DNA of 64,000 nt, taken from contig JBEDTR010000016.1 of the NCBI GenBank assembly GCA_040119125.1, forward strand, positions 248,001 to 312,000, read 5' to 3'. The stretch comes from Pacificitalea sp040119125. Its GTDB lineage: Bacteria > Pseudomonadota > Alphaproteobacteria > Rhodobacterales > Rhodobacteraceae. Below, piece after piece: positions 24,024-33,217 of this stretch. The stretch's first letter is position 1. Each line of letters opens with the position of its first letter. The notes below the pieces were generated by a model. The model saw nothing but the letters and a program-made list of their open reading frames with translations, did not search any database and was not told the DNA's origin. A program made the position numbers and the translations under genes.

Positions 24024-25037
24024 TCAGCCGTCGAAATCGACTTCCTCGGCCAATTTCACCGCGTCGCCGCGCAGATCGGCCAGATCCTGAAGGTTCGCGT
24101 CATCGGGGGTGAAGTTGGTGTATTCTTCCATCACGCCCTCAATCGATACGGCCGGGTTCACCGGGAATTCGTGGTTGATCTCGGCATAGAGCTTCTGACC
24201 CTCTTCGGAAGCAAGGAATTCCATCAGCTTGATGGCGTTTTCCTTGTTCGGTGCGGCTTTCGTCAGGCCAACGCCCGATACGTTCACATGGGTGCCACCG
24301 TCCTCGAAGGTCGGGAACAGGATGCGCACGGAGTCAGCCCACTGGCGCTGCTCGTCATTCTTCAGCATCAGCGCCATGTAATAGGTGTTGCCCAGCGAGA
24401 TGTCGCATTCGCCCTCGGACACGGCCTTCACCTGCGCGCGGTCATTGCCCTGCGGCTTGCGGGCGAGGTTGGATTTCAGCCCCTCCAGCCAGTCGCGGGT
24501 GAATTCCGGGCCATGCTGTTCCATCATCCCGGCGGTCAGTGCCACGTTATAAGCGTGCAGACCGGACCGCGTGCAGATGCGCCCGCGCCATTTCTCGCTC
24601 GCCAGATCCTCATAGGTGGTCACCTCGTCGTCGCTGACCCGATCCTTCGAGGCATAGACGATGCGCGCGCGGCTGGTCAGGGCGAACCACTGGTTGTCGG
24701 GGTCTTGGAATTCGGCGGGAACGGAGGCTTCCAGCGCGTCGCTTTCGACCGCTTGCAACACGCCCGCATCCTTGAGCGAGGCCAGACGGGTGATGTCGAC
24801 CGTCAGCGCCAGATCGGCGGGCGAACGTGCGCCCTCGGCCTTCAACCGCTCGGCCACGCCCTTTTCCAGATAGACGATGTTGACCTTGATGCCGGTCTCA
24901 TCGGTGAACGCATCCGTCAGCGGCTCGATCAGTTCGGGCTGGCGGTAGGAATAGACGTTCACTTCCTGTGCAATGGCGGGCAGGGCGGTGGTGCCGGCAA
25001 GCGCGGCAAGTGCAAGGATGCGGGGGCTGGCGATCAT
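24024..25037 (-). CDS. Fe(3+) ABC transporter periplasmic binding protein (FutA/FbpA type)
   Basis: A 337-residue exported protein; the signal peptide ends near TTALPAIAQEVNVYS. EVNVYSYRQPELIEPLTDAF and FTDETGIKVNIVYLEKG are the family's opening blocks, and SLGNTYYMALM carries the Tyr-Tyr pair that binds ferric iron in FbpA/FutA proteins. It captures ferric iron in the periplasm for an FbpB/FbpC-type importer. No permease or ATPase adjoins it; a strong terminator follows, so it is monocistronic. An orphan Fe-type ATPase is encoded at 4207-5376. I see no clear Fur, Irr or RirA box upstream. Confidence 0.88.
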   Translation of the reverse strand: MIASPRILALAALAGTTALPAIAQEVNVYSYRQPELIEPLTDAFTDETGIKVNIVYLEKGVAERLKAEGARSPADLALTVDITRLASLKDAGVLQAVESDALEASVPAEFQDPDNQWFALTSRARIVYASKDRVSDDEVTTYEDLASEKWRGRICTRSGLHAYNVALTAGMMEQHGPEFTRDWLEGLKSNLARKPQGNDRAQVKAVSEGECDISLGNTYYMALMLKNDEQRQWADSVRILFPTFEDGGTHVNVSGVGLTKAAPNKENAIKLMEFLASEEGQKLYAEINHEFPVNPAVSIEGVMEEYTNFTPDDANLQDLADLRGDAVKLAEEVDFDG

Positions 25038-25130
25038 ATAATGGTCCTCCGGTTAAATTTGGGCATGGGTAAACAGGGCGGGACGCGCGGCGTCAACCGC
25101 TATCTGACTTTTTCTGTCGGAATTGACCGA

Positions 25131-25162
25131 GGGCGTCCCGGCCTCACTCGTGCGGGACGCCC
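25131..25162. repeat. Perfect 10-bp inverted repeat in divergent promoter region
   Basis: GGGCGTCCCG and CGGGACGCCC with a 12-base spacer, in the gap between the iron-type binding protein gene and the divergent exported-protein gene. No T-run follows on either strand, so it is probably not a terminator; it could be a regulator site or leader hairpin. Confidence 0.5.
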
Positions 25163-25273
25163 CCGAACGAGTATGGCGCGCAGCCGCCGCAACCTTTATC
25201 CCCCTGCTGCGTTACAGCGTTACAAGGATGCATTTCCGGGGGCTACGGACGTGCAGAAAACTCCGGGATCTAT

Positions 25274-25864
25274 ATGTTTAACGTCACCGCGCATCTCATT
25301 AAAATTAAACGATTTAGCGCGGCTCTTTCCGCCGTTTTTATGGCCCTCGCAACTGCGCCTTCCGCCACGGCTGCCGATGAGTTCGCATTTAACCCAACCA
25401 TCGCCGCACCCTTTGGAGCCGAAGACCCGCTGCTGGCGGTCACGGGGCCGGGACCGGATACGCTGATCGGCGGCGAAATGCTGATGCGCGTCTCTGCCGA
25501 GGCCCCCGAAAGCAGCAAGATCCGCCGCCCCGTCCGCCGCCCCGAACCCACAGCCATCGACAGCACCGCCATTCTCGACACGGCACAGGCGCGCAATGCG
25601 ATCGGCGCGGGGCATCTGTCCGTTGAATTCGTGGGGGTGGAGGTCCGCAGCGCCGAGGATGACCTGCTCGGCCATATCGAACAAGTGCGCCCCTATGAAA
25701 ACGCCCAACTGGCCTTGACCGTCGCGCCGACGGCGGAACTGGGCGTCGATGTCGCGACCTTTACGCTCGCCGTGCCCAATGATGCGTTGACGGGCGGTGT
25801 CCTGCGCACCGCCATCACCCGCGAGACGTTGGTCGAGCGGCTCCAGCAGCTATCGGACGACTGA
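25274..25864 (+). CDS. Exported protein of unknown function
   Basis: A 196-residue protein with a signal peptide (FSAALSAVFMALATAPSATA followed by A-D). The mature part begins with a low-complexity, Pro- and Ala-rich segment and then a compact region with LSVEFVGVEVRSAEDDLLGH and LALTVAPTAELGVDVATFTL of alternating hydrophobic pattern, suggesting a beta-rich periplasmic domain. I do not recognise a family. It lies alone between the divergent iron-binding protein gene and purL, with the whole frame consistent with high-GC coding use. Confidence 0.55.
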   Translation: MFNVTAHLIKIKRFSAALSAVFMALATAPSATAADEFAFNPTIAAPFGAEDPLLAVTGPGPDTLIGGEMLMRVSAEAPESSKIRRPVRRPEPTAIDSTAILDTAQARNAIGAGHLSVEFVGVEVRSAEDDLLGHIEQVRPYENAQLALTVAPTAELGVDVATFTLAVPNDALTGGVLRTAITRETLVERLQQLSDD

Positions 25865-26004
25865 CCACCATTTATCCCGCCCAGCTTCGCGCCCGATTTC
25901 CCGCGTTGCGTTGCAACATCCCTGCCGCCGCGTCTTTTCCCCCGCGCAGGATTGCCCTATGAGAGCCGCGACTGCCGCAAGGCGCCTGCCATAGGGGATA
26001 TGAC

Positions 26005-28164
26005 ATGGATGAGCCCGAGATCACCGAAGAGCTGATCGCAGCCCACGGGCTCACGCCCGACGAATATGCGCGGATCCTCGACATCATCGGACGCGAGCCA
26101 AGCTTCACCGAGTTGGGGATTTTCTCCGCGATGTGGAACGAGCATTGTTCCTATAAATCCTCCAAGAAATGGCTCCGCACCCTGCCGACCGAAGGTCCGC
26201 AGGTCGTGTGCGGCCCCGGTGAAAACGCGGGCGTCGTGGACATCGGCGACAATCAGGTCGTCGTGTTCAAGATGGAGAGCCACAATCACCCGTCCTATAT
26301 CGAGCCCTATCAGGGCGCGGCGACGGGCGTGGGCGGCATCCTGCGCGACGTGTTTACCATGGGCGCACGCCCCGTCGCGGCGATGAACGCGCTGTCCTTT
26401 GGGGAGAAAGACCACCCCAAGACCCGGCAGCTGGTGCATGGCGTCGTCGAGGGTATCGGCGGCTACGGCAATTGTTTCGGCGTGCCCACCGTGGGCGGCG
26501 AAGTGCGCTTCCACCCGGCCTATAACGGCAATTGCCTCGTCAATGCCTTCGCTGCCGGTCTGGCCGATGCGGATGGTATTTTCTATTCCGCAGCCTCGGG
26601 CGTCGGCATGCCGGTCGTCTATCTGGGCGCCAAGACGGGCCGCGATGGCGTCGGCGGCGCGACCATGGCCTCGGCGGAATTCGACGACACGATCGAAGAA
26701 AAACGCCCCACCGTGCAGGTCGGCGACCCCTTCACCGAAAAGCGCCTGATGGAAGCGACGCTGGAGCTGATGCAGACCGGCGCCGTGATCTCGATTCAGG
26801 ATATGGGCGCGGCGGGTCTGACCTGTTCCGCCGTTGAGATGGGCGACAAGGGCGGCTTGGGCGTGCGTCTGAACCTCGATGCGGTGCCGGTGCGCGAAAC
26901 CGCGATGACCGCCTATGAGATGATGCTCTCGGAAAGCCAAGAGCGGATGCTCATGGTCCTGCGTCCTGAAAAGGAGGCCGAAGCCAAGGCGGTGTTCGAG
27001 AAATGGGATCTCGACTTTGCCATCGTCGGGGAAACCATCGCCGAGGATCGTTTTCTCGTCATGCACCACAATTCCGTCATGGCCGACCTGCCGCTGGGCA
27101 CGCTGGCCGGCTCCGCCCCCGAATATGACCGTCCGTGGGTCGAAACCCCGCCCGCCGCGCCGCTGGGCGATGTGGCCGAGGTCGACGCCATCGACGCGCT
27201 GCGCGCGCTCATCACCTCGCCCAACCACGCGCAGAAATCGTGGGTCTGGGAGCAATACGACCATATGGTCATGGCCGACACGGTGCGCGCGCCGGGCATG
27301 GGCGCAGGTGTGATCCGCGTGCATGGCACGGCAAAAGCACTGGCCTTCACCTCGGATGTGACGCCGCGCTATGTCCGCGCCAACCCGCAGCAGGGCGGGC
27401 GTCAGGCCGTGGCCGAAGCCTATCGCAACCTTTGCGCCGTGGGGGCCCGGCCCTTGGCGACGACCGACAACCTCAACTTCGGCAATCCCGAAAAGCCCGA
27501 AATCATGGGCCAGTTCGTCGGCGCGATCAAAGGCATCGGCGAGGCCTGCGCCGCGCTCGACACGCCCATCGTTTCGGGCAATGTCTCGCTCTATAACGAG
27601 ACCGACGGCACCGGCATCTTGCCCACGCCCACCATCGGCGCGGTCGGCCTGCTCGACACGCTCGACGATCTGATCGGCGGACCGGCGCAGGAGGGCGACC
27701 TGCTGCTTCTGCTCGGCGGCGAAGGCACCCATCTGGGTCAATCCGCGCTGCTCTACGAACTGCTGGGCCGCGAGGATGGCGACGCGCCCCATGTGGACCT
27801 CGAAGTCGAGCGCGCACATGGTGTCTTCGTGCGCAACAACGCCCGCGCGATCCGTGCCTGCACAGATCTGTCCGATGGCGGGCTCGCGCTTGCCGCGTTC
27901 GAGATGGCCGCCGCTGCTGAATGCGGCCTCACCCTCGACGTGACCGGCACGGCCGCGCTTTATGGCGAGGATCAGGCGCGCTACCTGATCGCCGCAGATC
28001 CGGCTCAGGCCGAAGCGCTGCTCTCCGCCGCCGCAGCCAATGACCTGCCGCTGGAACAGGTGGGGCAGTTCGGTGGGGCGACGCTGTCGCTGGGCGGTGC
28101 AAATGCTCCGATGGCGGATCTGGTCCGGGCTTGGAAATCGGCCTTCGCCGATCACTTCGCTTGA
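26005..28164 (+). CDS. purL: Phosphoribosylformylglycinamidine synthase subunit II
   Basis: A 719-residue enzyme of the small PurL type that works with separate PurS and PurQ subunits. SELGIFSAMWNEHCSYK-type block appears as TELGIFSAMWNEHCSYKSSK, with the catalytic His; the ATP-site block is VVFKMESHNHPSYIEPYQGA, then GGILRDVFTMGARPVAAMNA and CSAVEMGDKGG. It converts FGAR, ATP and ammonia to FGAM in de novo purine synthesis. It is cytosolic. No other pur gene adjoins it here. The start ATG sits just before the family's N-terminal helix. Confidence 0.96.
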   Translation: MDEPEITEELIAAHGLTPDEYARILDIIGREPSFTELGIFSAMWNEHCSYKSSKKWLRTLPTEGPQVVCGPGENAGVVDIGDNQVVVFKMESHNHPSYIEPYQGAATGVGGILRDVFTMGARPVAAMNALSFGEKDHPKTRQLVHGVVEGIGGYGNCFGVPTVGGEVRFHPAYNGNCLVNAFAAGLADADGIFYSAASGVGMPVVYLGAKTGRDGVGGATMASAEFDDTIEEKRPTVQVGDPFTEKRLMEATLELMQTGAVISIQDMGAAGLTCSAVEMGDKGGLGVRLNLDAVPVRETAMTAYEMMLSESQERMLMVLRPEKEAEAKAVFEKWDLDFAIVGETIAEDRFLVMHHNSVMADLPLGTLAGSAPEYDRPWVETPPAAPLGDVAEVDAIDALRALITSPNHAQKSWVWEQYDHMVMADTVRAPGMGAGVIRVHGTAKALAFTSDVTPRYVRANPQQGGRQAVAEAYRNLCAVGARPLATTDNLNFGNPEKPEIMGQFVGAIKGIGEACAALDTPIVSGNVSLYNETDGTGILPTPTIGAVGLLDTLDDLIGGPAQEGDLLLLLGGEGTHLGQSALLYELLGREDGDAPHVDLEVERAHGVFVRNNARAIRACTDLSDGGLALAAFEMAAAAECGLTLDVTGTAALYGEDQARYLIAADPAQAEALLSAAAANDLPLEQVGQFGGATLSLGGANAPMADLVRAWKSAFADHFA

Positions 28165-28648
28165 CCTAAAACCTGTAATTGTCTGATCCGGGCGGGCAAT
28201 GCGCCTGTCCGGACGGACGATTGTGGCACAGTCGCAAAGATCGCAGCCGAAGCGCAGTATCGGCGCGTCTGTCTACCTTTGAAAATCTCCTTAACGCATC
28301 GTCCCGCAGCCCCCGTGGCAGCAGGTTCCTGCGCGTTTTCTCGCACAGATATATTGCCAACCTGTAAATTGTTTCGCGTGCGAAACAATGGGGCAGGGGC
28401 GCTGACCGTTTTCCGGCCGCTCCAGATGGGAATCACCCGGCGTCAGCGCCTGCCTCCGCGTGCCGAACCCCTCGCGCGATGACCATGTCTTTTCACATTC
28501 CCGCCATCGACGATTTTGGCAAAAAACCGCGCAGATGCTGGTCTGACGGAACGAAAACTAGCCGGTAACGTTTCATGTTTGCCGATTGCGGAACTCAACC
28601 GCCGGATGTCCATGTCTTATCGTCACATTTAACGCCTCGGGGTGATGG
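28165..28648. other. 480-bp intergenic region before the glycan operon
   Basis: No convincing gene lies in this gap after purL, where many relatives carry bolA or a glutaredoxin gene. It is AT-richer than its flanks towards the right end. It contains the perfect palindrome at 28368-28389 and presumably the promoter of the seven-gene operon that starts at 28649. Confidence 0.4.
28368..28389. promoter_or_regulatory. Perfect 22-bp palindromic operator candidate
   Basis: Arms ATTGTTTCGC and GCGAAACAAT are exact complements with GT between them. Length and symmetry fit a dimeric helix-turn-helix repressor site (TetR, MarR or LacI type). It lies 260 bases upstream of the glycan operon, with no regulator gene adjacent. 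Confidence 0.55.
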
Positions 28649-30106
28649 ATGCTTCTATCCAGTGCTGTCTTCAGCCTTGTCTTTGTGACTGCCGCCCTCG
28701 CGCCCCTGCCTGTCGCGTTGCTGTGTTCCGGAGTTCTAGCGGTGCAATTGGGCAAGTTGGCCCTGAGCATCGGCATGAAGCAGGCGGCCCCCGCGCCGAC
28801 CCATCCCGTGCCCGGTCCGCAGCCCATTTTTTCGGTCCATGTCGCGACCCATGACGAACCGGCGGAGATGGTCATTCGCACGCTTGCGGCGCTCGCAGTT
28901 CAGGATTACGCGGCGGATCGGTTCGAGGTCATCGTGATCGACAATAACACCGCCGATCCCGCGCTTTGGCGTCCCGTTGAGGCGGCCTGTGCAACATTCG
29001 GACCCCGGTTCCGATTTCTGCATCGCATGGGGGTAACGGGGGCGAAAGCAGGGGCGCTTAACATTGCGTTGGAAGCCGCCCGCAAGGACACGACCCACAT
29101 CGTCACCGTCGATGCGGATTATCGCGTGGTCCCGTCGTTCCTGTCCGAAGCCGCCACTGCATTGCAGGAGAGCGGGGCGGATTATGTCCAGTTTCCGCAG
29201 GCTTACGCGACATCTGTCGATAGCCCCGCCGGTGTCGACATGGAGTTGGAGGATTATTTCCGCACGGATGCGGAAATGGCCGATGGCGCCGAAGCGGTGC
29301 TTCTGACCGGGACTCTGTCGGTCATCCGCCGCGCCGCGTTGGAAACGGTCGGGGGCTGGTCGGGGCGCACCACGACCGAAGACGCGGAACTGGGCGTGCG
29401 CCTTTGCGCCGCCGGTTTCCGGGGCCGCTACATCGCCAGCGTCACCGGCAACGGCTATCTGCCCTTCACGCTGCGCGATCTCGACGCGCAGCGCTATCGC
29501 TGGGCCAGCGGCAATTTGCGCACGCTGTTCCACCACTTGCCAACCCTGACGCACCCCGCCGGGCGGCTCAGCCCGCGTCAGGTCCGGGCGATGGTGGCGC
29601 AATTGGGCGCGTGGCTGAATTTCTCGCTGATCCCTGCGGCGGCGCTGTCGGGTGCGTTGATCCTGACGCAGCAGGCCCACCCCGCGCTGTTGCGCATCGC
29701 GGCGCTATGTATCCTTGTGAGCTTAACTGAAATCGCGCTCAGGTTGTTTCGACGCGGGATGCATGATGGTCGCCCGCTTGGCATCGTGCTGCAAGCCTTT
29801 GCCGCGCGATTGGCGCTGGCCCCGGTCGCGGCGCGGGCGACGGTGGATGCCTGCCTGCCGACCCGCCTGCGCTTCACCGTCACCGCCAAGCGCCCGGAAA
29901 CCTCGGTCAGCGCGCGTGACGTTCCCGTGGACCGGGTGGTCCTGCTGGCGCTGGTGGTCCTTGCCGCGCCCGCCGCGTTTGACGCCGAGCCGCTGGTGCA
30001 GCTTGCTTGGGGTGCATTGGCCTTACCGGTGCCTGCCGCGTTGATGGTCCAGAAACAATTGCTGCGCTACCGCACCGGCATCGTGGCTCAGGGAGGGATG
30101 GCATGA
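28649..30106 (+). CDS. Membrane glycosyltransferase family 2, cellulose-synthase-like
   Basis: A 485-residue inner-membrane enzyme. Two N-terminal hydrophobic segments (about residues 5-40) are followed by a GT-A domain with VHVATHDEPAEMV, nucleotide-binding VTVDADYRV (Asp155, Asp157), the catalytic-base TED at 243-245 and QRYRW at 281-285, the Q-x-x-R-W motif of processive beta-glycosyltransferases. At least four hydrophobic segments follow. It probably polymerises or transfers a sugar from a nucleotide sugar across the membrane. It lacks a PilZ domain, so it is not a standard BcsA. It is the first gene of a seven-gene overlapping operon. The product is unknown. Confidence 0.82.
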   Translation: MLLSSAVFSLVFVTAALAPLPVALLCSGVLAVQLGKLALSIGMKQAAPAPTHPVPGPQPIFSVHVATHDEPAEMVIRTLAALAVQDYAADRFEVIVIDNNTADPALWRPVEAACATFGPRFRFLHRMGVTGAKAGALNIALEAARKDTTHIVTVDADYRVVPSFLSEAATALQESGADYVQFPQAYATSVDSPAGVDMELEDYFRTDAEMADGAEAVLLTGTLSVIRRAALETVGGWSGRTTTEDAELGVRLCAAGFRGRYIASVTGNGYLPFTLRDLDAQRYRWASGNLRTLFHHLPTLTHPAGRLSPRQVRAMVAQLGAWLNFSLIPAAALSGALILTQQAHPALLRIAALCILVSLTEIALRLFRRGMHDGRPLGIVLQAFAARLALAPVAARATVDACLPTRLRFTVTAKRPETSVSARDVPVDRVVLLALVVLAAPAAFDAEPLVQLAWGALALPVPAALMVQKQLLRYRTGIVAQGGMA

Positions 30107-31071
30107 CCACCGACGACATGGCACCGCGCATAGATATCGTGATACCCACCTATAACCGCGCGCATCTGATCGAAACGGCGGTGCGCGCCGCCCTGGATCA
30201 GTCATGGTGGAACCGCGATGTGCTGGTCGTCGATGATGCGTCCAGCGATGACACGCAGCGGGTGTTGGAGCCGTTCTTCGGGCATCCACGGTTCACCTAT
30301 CTTCGGCTCGGGCGCAACCTTGGCACGGCGGGGGCCAAGAATGCGGCTCTGTTGCTGAGCGATGGCGCGGGGGTCACATTCCACGACAGCGACGACATCC
30401 CAGACCGCGATAAGGTCCTGCGACAGGTGCGCGTGCTGGCGCGGCGCGATGTGCAGGCCCATTACAGCCTGAACTGGGACATGATCGGCAAACGGGCCAA
30501 CACGCAGCTCGACGTGGGCGCGGTGCTGACTCATCACGACCTGCTGTTGCCAGACGGGCGCAAGGTGCGGATCGCACGGACCTTGTCGATGGTCGATGAT
30601 CTGTTCCCCAATCTTCAGATGGGATCGGAAGTGCCCGGCGACTGGACCCATATCAATTCCGGTCTGTTCCGGCATGACATCTTTGCCCGGCTTGGCGGGT
30701 TCGAGGATTGCATCGAAGAGGATCGGGAATTCCGCAACCGCCTGATCCTGAATGGCGAAGTGATCTGGGTCATTCCGGATGCCTTGCTCACCAAGGTCGA
30801 GACGCCCGACAGCCTGACCCAATCCGCCGCGTCCGATTACGACAGCCCGCAACGCTGCGCCGACCGGGCGCGCGTCTGGGATAAGGTCGCACAGTGGCGC
30901 GCGACGGGGCAGGTGGCGCCGGTGCCTGTTGATCTGGCCGATCTGGAGGTCGATTTCTGCTCGGCGCCCGAGCGTCTGCGCCCGCGCGACATGCCAATGA
31001 CCGACGCCACCCGCGCCGCCCGCGACGCCGCCCTGCGCTGCTGCGCGCCTAGCCTTCAGGCCGCCCAGTGA
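30103..31071 (+). CDS. Glycosyltransferase family 2
   Basis: A 322-residue soluble GT-A enzyme. IDIVIPTYNRAHLIETAVRA opens the nucleotide-binding fold, VVDDASSDDT is the first Asp block, and FHDSDDIPDRDK (about residues 93-104) is the D-x-D-like metal site; DWTHINSGLFRHDIFARLGG and EEDREFRNRLI supply the acceptor-side Glu-Asp. It starts at ATG 30103 with AGGGAGGG upstream and overlaps the previous stop by 4 bp. Donor and acceptor sugars are unknown. Confidence 0.85.
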   Translation: MTTDDMAPRIDIVIPTYNRAHLIETAVRAALDQSWWNRDVLVVDDASSDDTQRVLEPFFGHPRFTYLRLGRNLGTAGAKNAALLLSDGAGVTFHDSDDIPDRDKVLRQVRVLARRDVQAHYSLNWDMIGKRANTQLDVGAVLTHHDLLLPDGRKVRIARTLSMVDDLFPNLQMGSEVPGDWTHINSGLFRHDIFARLGGFEDCIEEDREFRNRLILNGEVIWVIPDALLTKVETPDSLTQSAASDYDSPQRCADRARVWDKVAQWRATGQVAPVPVDLADLEVDFCSAPERLRPRDMPMTDATRAARDAALRCCAPSLQAAQ

Positions 31072-32135
31072 GCCCCATCAGTCACGCATATCGCGCCCGT
31101 CACAGGCCGATCATCGGCATTGTCGATAGCTGTTGCGCCGTCCCCTATGGGCCGGGCATCGCCCCCGCGCAGGGCATCGGCGGCACCGAAGCGACGGTGC
31201 TGCGCAACATGGAAGCGCTGGCGTCGCATTTCGAATTCCGGCTGTTTCAGAAAGCCTGCGCCGATGAGCGCGCCGCGCCGGGGCTGCGCCCGCTCAAAGC
31301 GGCGTGGCAGGATAGCGATGTGGACGGGCCCGATGCATTTGTGGTCATCAACGCGTGGAAGATCGCCTGCCGCCTGCGCCGCTCCCGCCCCGATATTCCG
31401 ATAAGCCTGTGGCTGCACGTCCATCCCGGCCGTCATAACCGGCGCATGGGCGCGGCCTTGGCCGATGCCGGAATCGATGTGGTCTGCGTGTCCGACAGCC
31501 ATGCGCGCAGCTTGCGGGAGTTTCTCGGCGAGGGCGCTCTGCCGCGGATCACCTCCATTCCCAACCCGGTCGAAGACATCTTGCAGCCGGATGCGACGCC
31601 GCGCGATCCTGACCGTCTGCTGTTCGCCAGCGCGCCGCATAAGGGGCTGCGCCAAGTCTTCGGTCAATTCGCGGAACTGCGCCGCCATCTGCCGGAGCTG
31701 AGGCTGGCGGTTGCGGATCCGGGCTACATGGCATGGGACGCCGGGCCGGTGCCCGATGGGGTCGAGATCCTCGGATCGCTCAGCCGCGCGGATCTGCTGT
31801 CTGAGATGCGCCGCGCGCTGTGTCTGTTCTACCCGCAGACCCAATTCGCGGAGACGTTCGGGCTTGTCATCGCGGAGGCCAACGCCGTCGGCACCCCCGC
31901 TTTGGTCCATCATGGGCTGGGGGCAAATGATGAGGTTGCCGCCGATCCGGGGCAGGTGATCGATGCCAATCGGCCAGACGAAATCCTTGCCCGGATCCGG
32001 CAGTGGCGCGCGGCGCCGCCCCGCATCCGCATGCCCGATAAATTCCGCCAGCACCATGTCACGATCCAGTGGCACGATCACTTGGCAAGCCTGCTCGCGC
32101 AGCGTGCCGCAACCCGGACGGAGGCCGCCGAATGA
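31068..32135 (+). CDS. Glycosyltransferase family 4-like
   Basis: A 355-residue GT-B enzyme. GIGGTEATVLRNMEALASHF is an N-terminal glycine loop, CVSDSHARSLREF and ITSIPNPVEDIL are linker-region blocks, and QFAETFGLVIAEANAVGTPA carries the E-x7-E motif (Glu262 and Glu270) that binds the nucleotide-sugar donor in retaining GT4 enzymes. It starts with GTG 31068, overlapping the previous stop, and ends overlapping the next start. The sugar is unknown. Confidence 0.83.
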   Translation: MSPISHAYRARHRPIIGIVDSCCAVPYGPGIAPAQGIGGTEATVLRNMEALASHFEFRLFQKACADERAAPGLRPLKAAWQDSDVDGPDAFVVINAWKIACRLRRSRPDIPISLWLHVHPGRHNRRMGAALADAGIDVVCVSDSHARSLREFLGEGALPRITSIPNPVEDILQPDATPRDPDRLLFASAPHKGLRQVFGQFAELRRHLPELRLAVADPGYMAWDAGPVPDGVEILGSLSRADLLSEMRRALCLFYPQTQFAETFGLVIAEANAVGTPALVHHGLGANDEVAADPGQVIDANRPDEILARIRQWRAAPPRIRMPDKFRQHHVTIQWHDHLASLLAQRAATRTEAAE

Positions 32136-33217
32136 ACCAACCCCGTATCGATATCCGCAGATCTGCCGCACCGATCGACCTTGATGAGCTGAGCCGCGCC
32201 TTGGCCGAACAGGCGCCAGAGCAGCACCGCACGGGCGCGGGTCTGGACCATTCGGTGGCGCTGCTGCGCGCGGCGGGGTTGCTGGCCGATAGCGGTGCAA
32301 TCGATCCTGCCGCAACGGCGCGCCGTCTGACGCGGATCGCGGGGGCGAACCTGTCGGTGGCACGGCTGTATGAAGGTCATGTCAATGCGCTGCGCATCGT
32401 CGAGATGCACGGCACGGCGGAGCAGCGCGCGCGTCTGGCGCAGCTCGTCTCGCAGGGCGCGTTTTTTGGCGTGTGGGGGGCCGATGGCGCGGACCCGGTG
32501 CGCCTCGACGGGGATCGGCTGGCGGGGGCCAAGATCTTTGCCTCCGGGCTTGGCACGCTGACCCATGCGATCATCACGGTGAATGGCGGCGAGCCACGGA
32601 TCGGGATCGTCGATGTGACCGATGCCGCCCGTCACAGTCCTGGCGGCTGGGCCATGCGCGGGATGCGCGCCACCCGGTCCGGCGGCCATGATTTTACCGG
32701 CATCGATGCCGCGCGGGTCGATTGGATTGGCGCACCGGGCTGTTATGTGACCGAGCCGGGGTTCGTCTCCGGTGTCTGGCGCATCGCCGCGCTGCAATTG
32801 GGCGCGACGCTCGGCCTGCTCGATGCGGCGCGGCGTCAGCTGTGCAAGCTGGACCGCATGGGCGCGGAGGCGCAGCTGGCGCGGCTGACACCGCCCTTGA
32901 TCCGGGCGCTCGGCGCAGAGGCATTCGTGCGCCGGGCGGCCTGTTTCGCCGAGAGCCCGGATAATGCGGCGCTGCCCGAGCAGGGCGTGGCGCTATCGGC
33001 GGCGGCGCGCTTGCTGACCGAGGAGATCGCCCAGCAGGCCATTGCCGCCGTCGAACAAAGCATCGGCTTGTCGCATTTCACCGAAACCAGCGAGACCGGG
33101 CGGATGGCCGAAGACCTCGCCACATATTTGCGACAAGCCGCCCGCGACGCGTTGCTGCAACGGACCGGGCGCCATGCCTTCGACACCGGGCGGTCGGTCT
33201 GGGAGCTTCTGCCATGA
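32132..33217 (+). CDS. Acyl-CoA dehydrogenase-like protein
   Basis: A 361-residue protein with the acyl-CoA dehydrogenase plan. There is an N-terminal helical domain, a middle beta domain (FFGVWGADGADPVRLDGDRL then AGAKIFASGLGTLTHAIITV, where flavin and substrate normally bind), and a C-terminal helical domain from about residue 215 (FVSGVWRIAALQLGATLGLL). I do not see the usual catalytic Glu context near the C-terminus, so whether it is an active dehydrogenase is open. It starts at ATG 32132 inside an ATGA overlap. Its place between glycosyltransferases and a deacetylase suggests that it modifies a lipid or sugar intermediate rather than working in beta-oxidation. Confidence 0.75.
   Translation: MNQPRIDIRRSAAPIDLDELSRALAEQAPEQHRTGAGLDHSVALLRAAGLLADSGAIDPAATARRLTRIAGANLSVARLYEGHVNALRIVEMHGTAEQRARLAQLVSQGAFFGVWGADGADPVRLDGDRLAGAKIFASGLGTLTHAIITVNGGEPRIGIVDVTDAARHSPGGWAMRGMRATRSGGHDFTGIDAARVDWIGAPGCYVTEPGFVSGVWRIAALQLGATLGLLDAARRQLCKLDRMGAEAQLARLTPPLIRALGAEAFVRRAACFAESPDNAALPEQGVALSAAARLLTEEIAQQAIAAVEQSIGLSHFTETSETGRMAEDLATYLRQAARDALLQRTGRHAFDTGRSVWELLP

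Noticed and set aside
25957..28155. A minus-strand open frame of over 700 codons opposite purL
   Set aside because: It mirrors purL in the complementary frame of high-GC DNA; purL has clear family motifs and the mirror frame has none, with His/Arg/Gly-rich composition.
28649..30106. Assignment as bacterial cellulose synthase bcsA
   Set aside because: No PilZ domain and no bcsB, bcsC or bcsZ genes nearby, although the D-x-D, TED and Q-x-x-R-W motifs are present.
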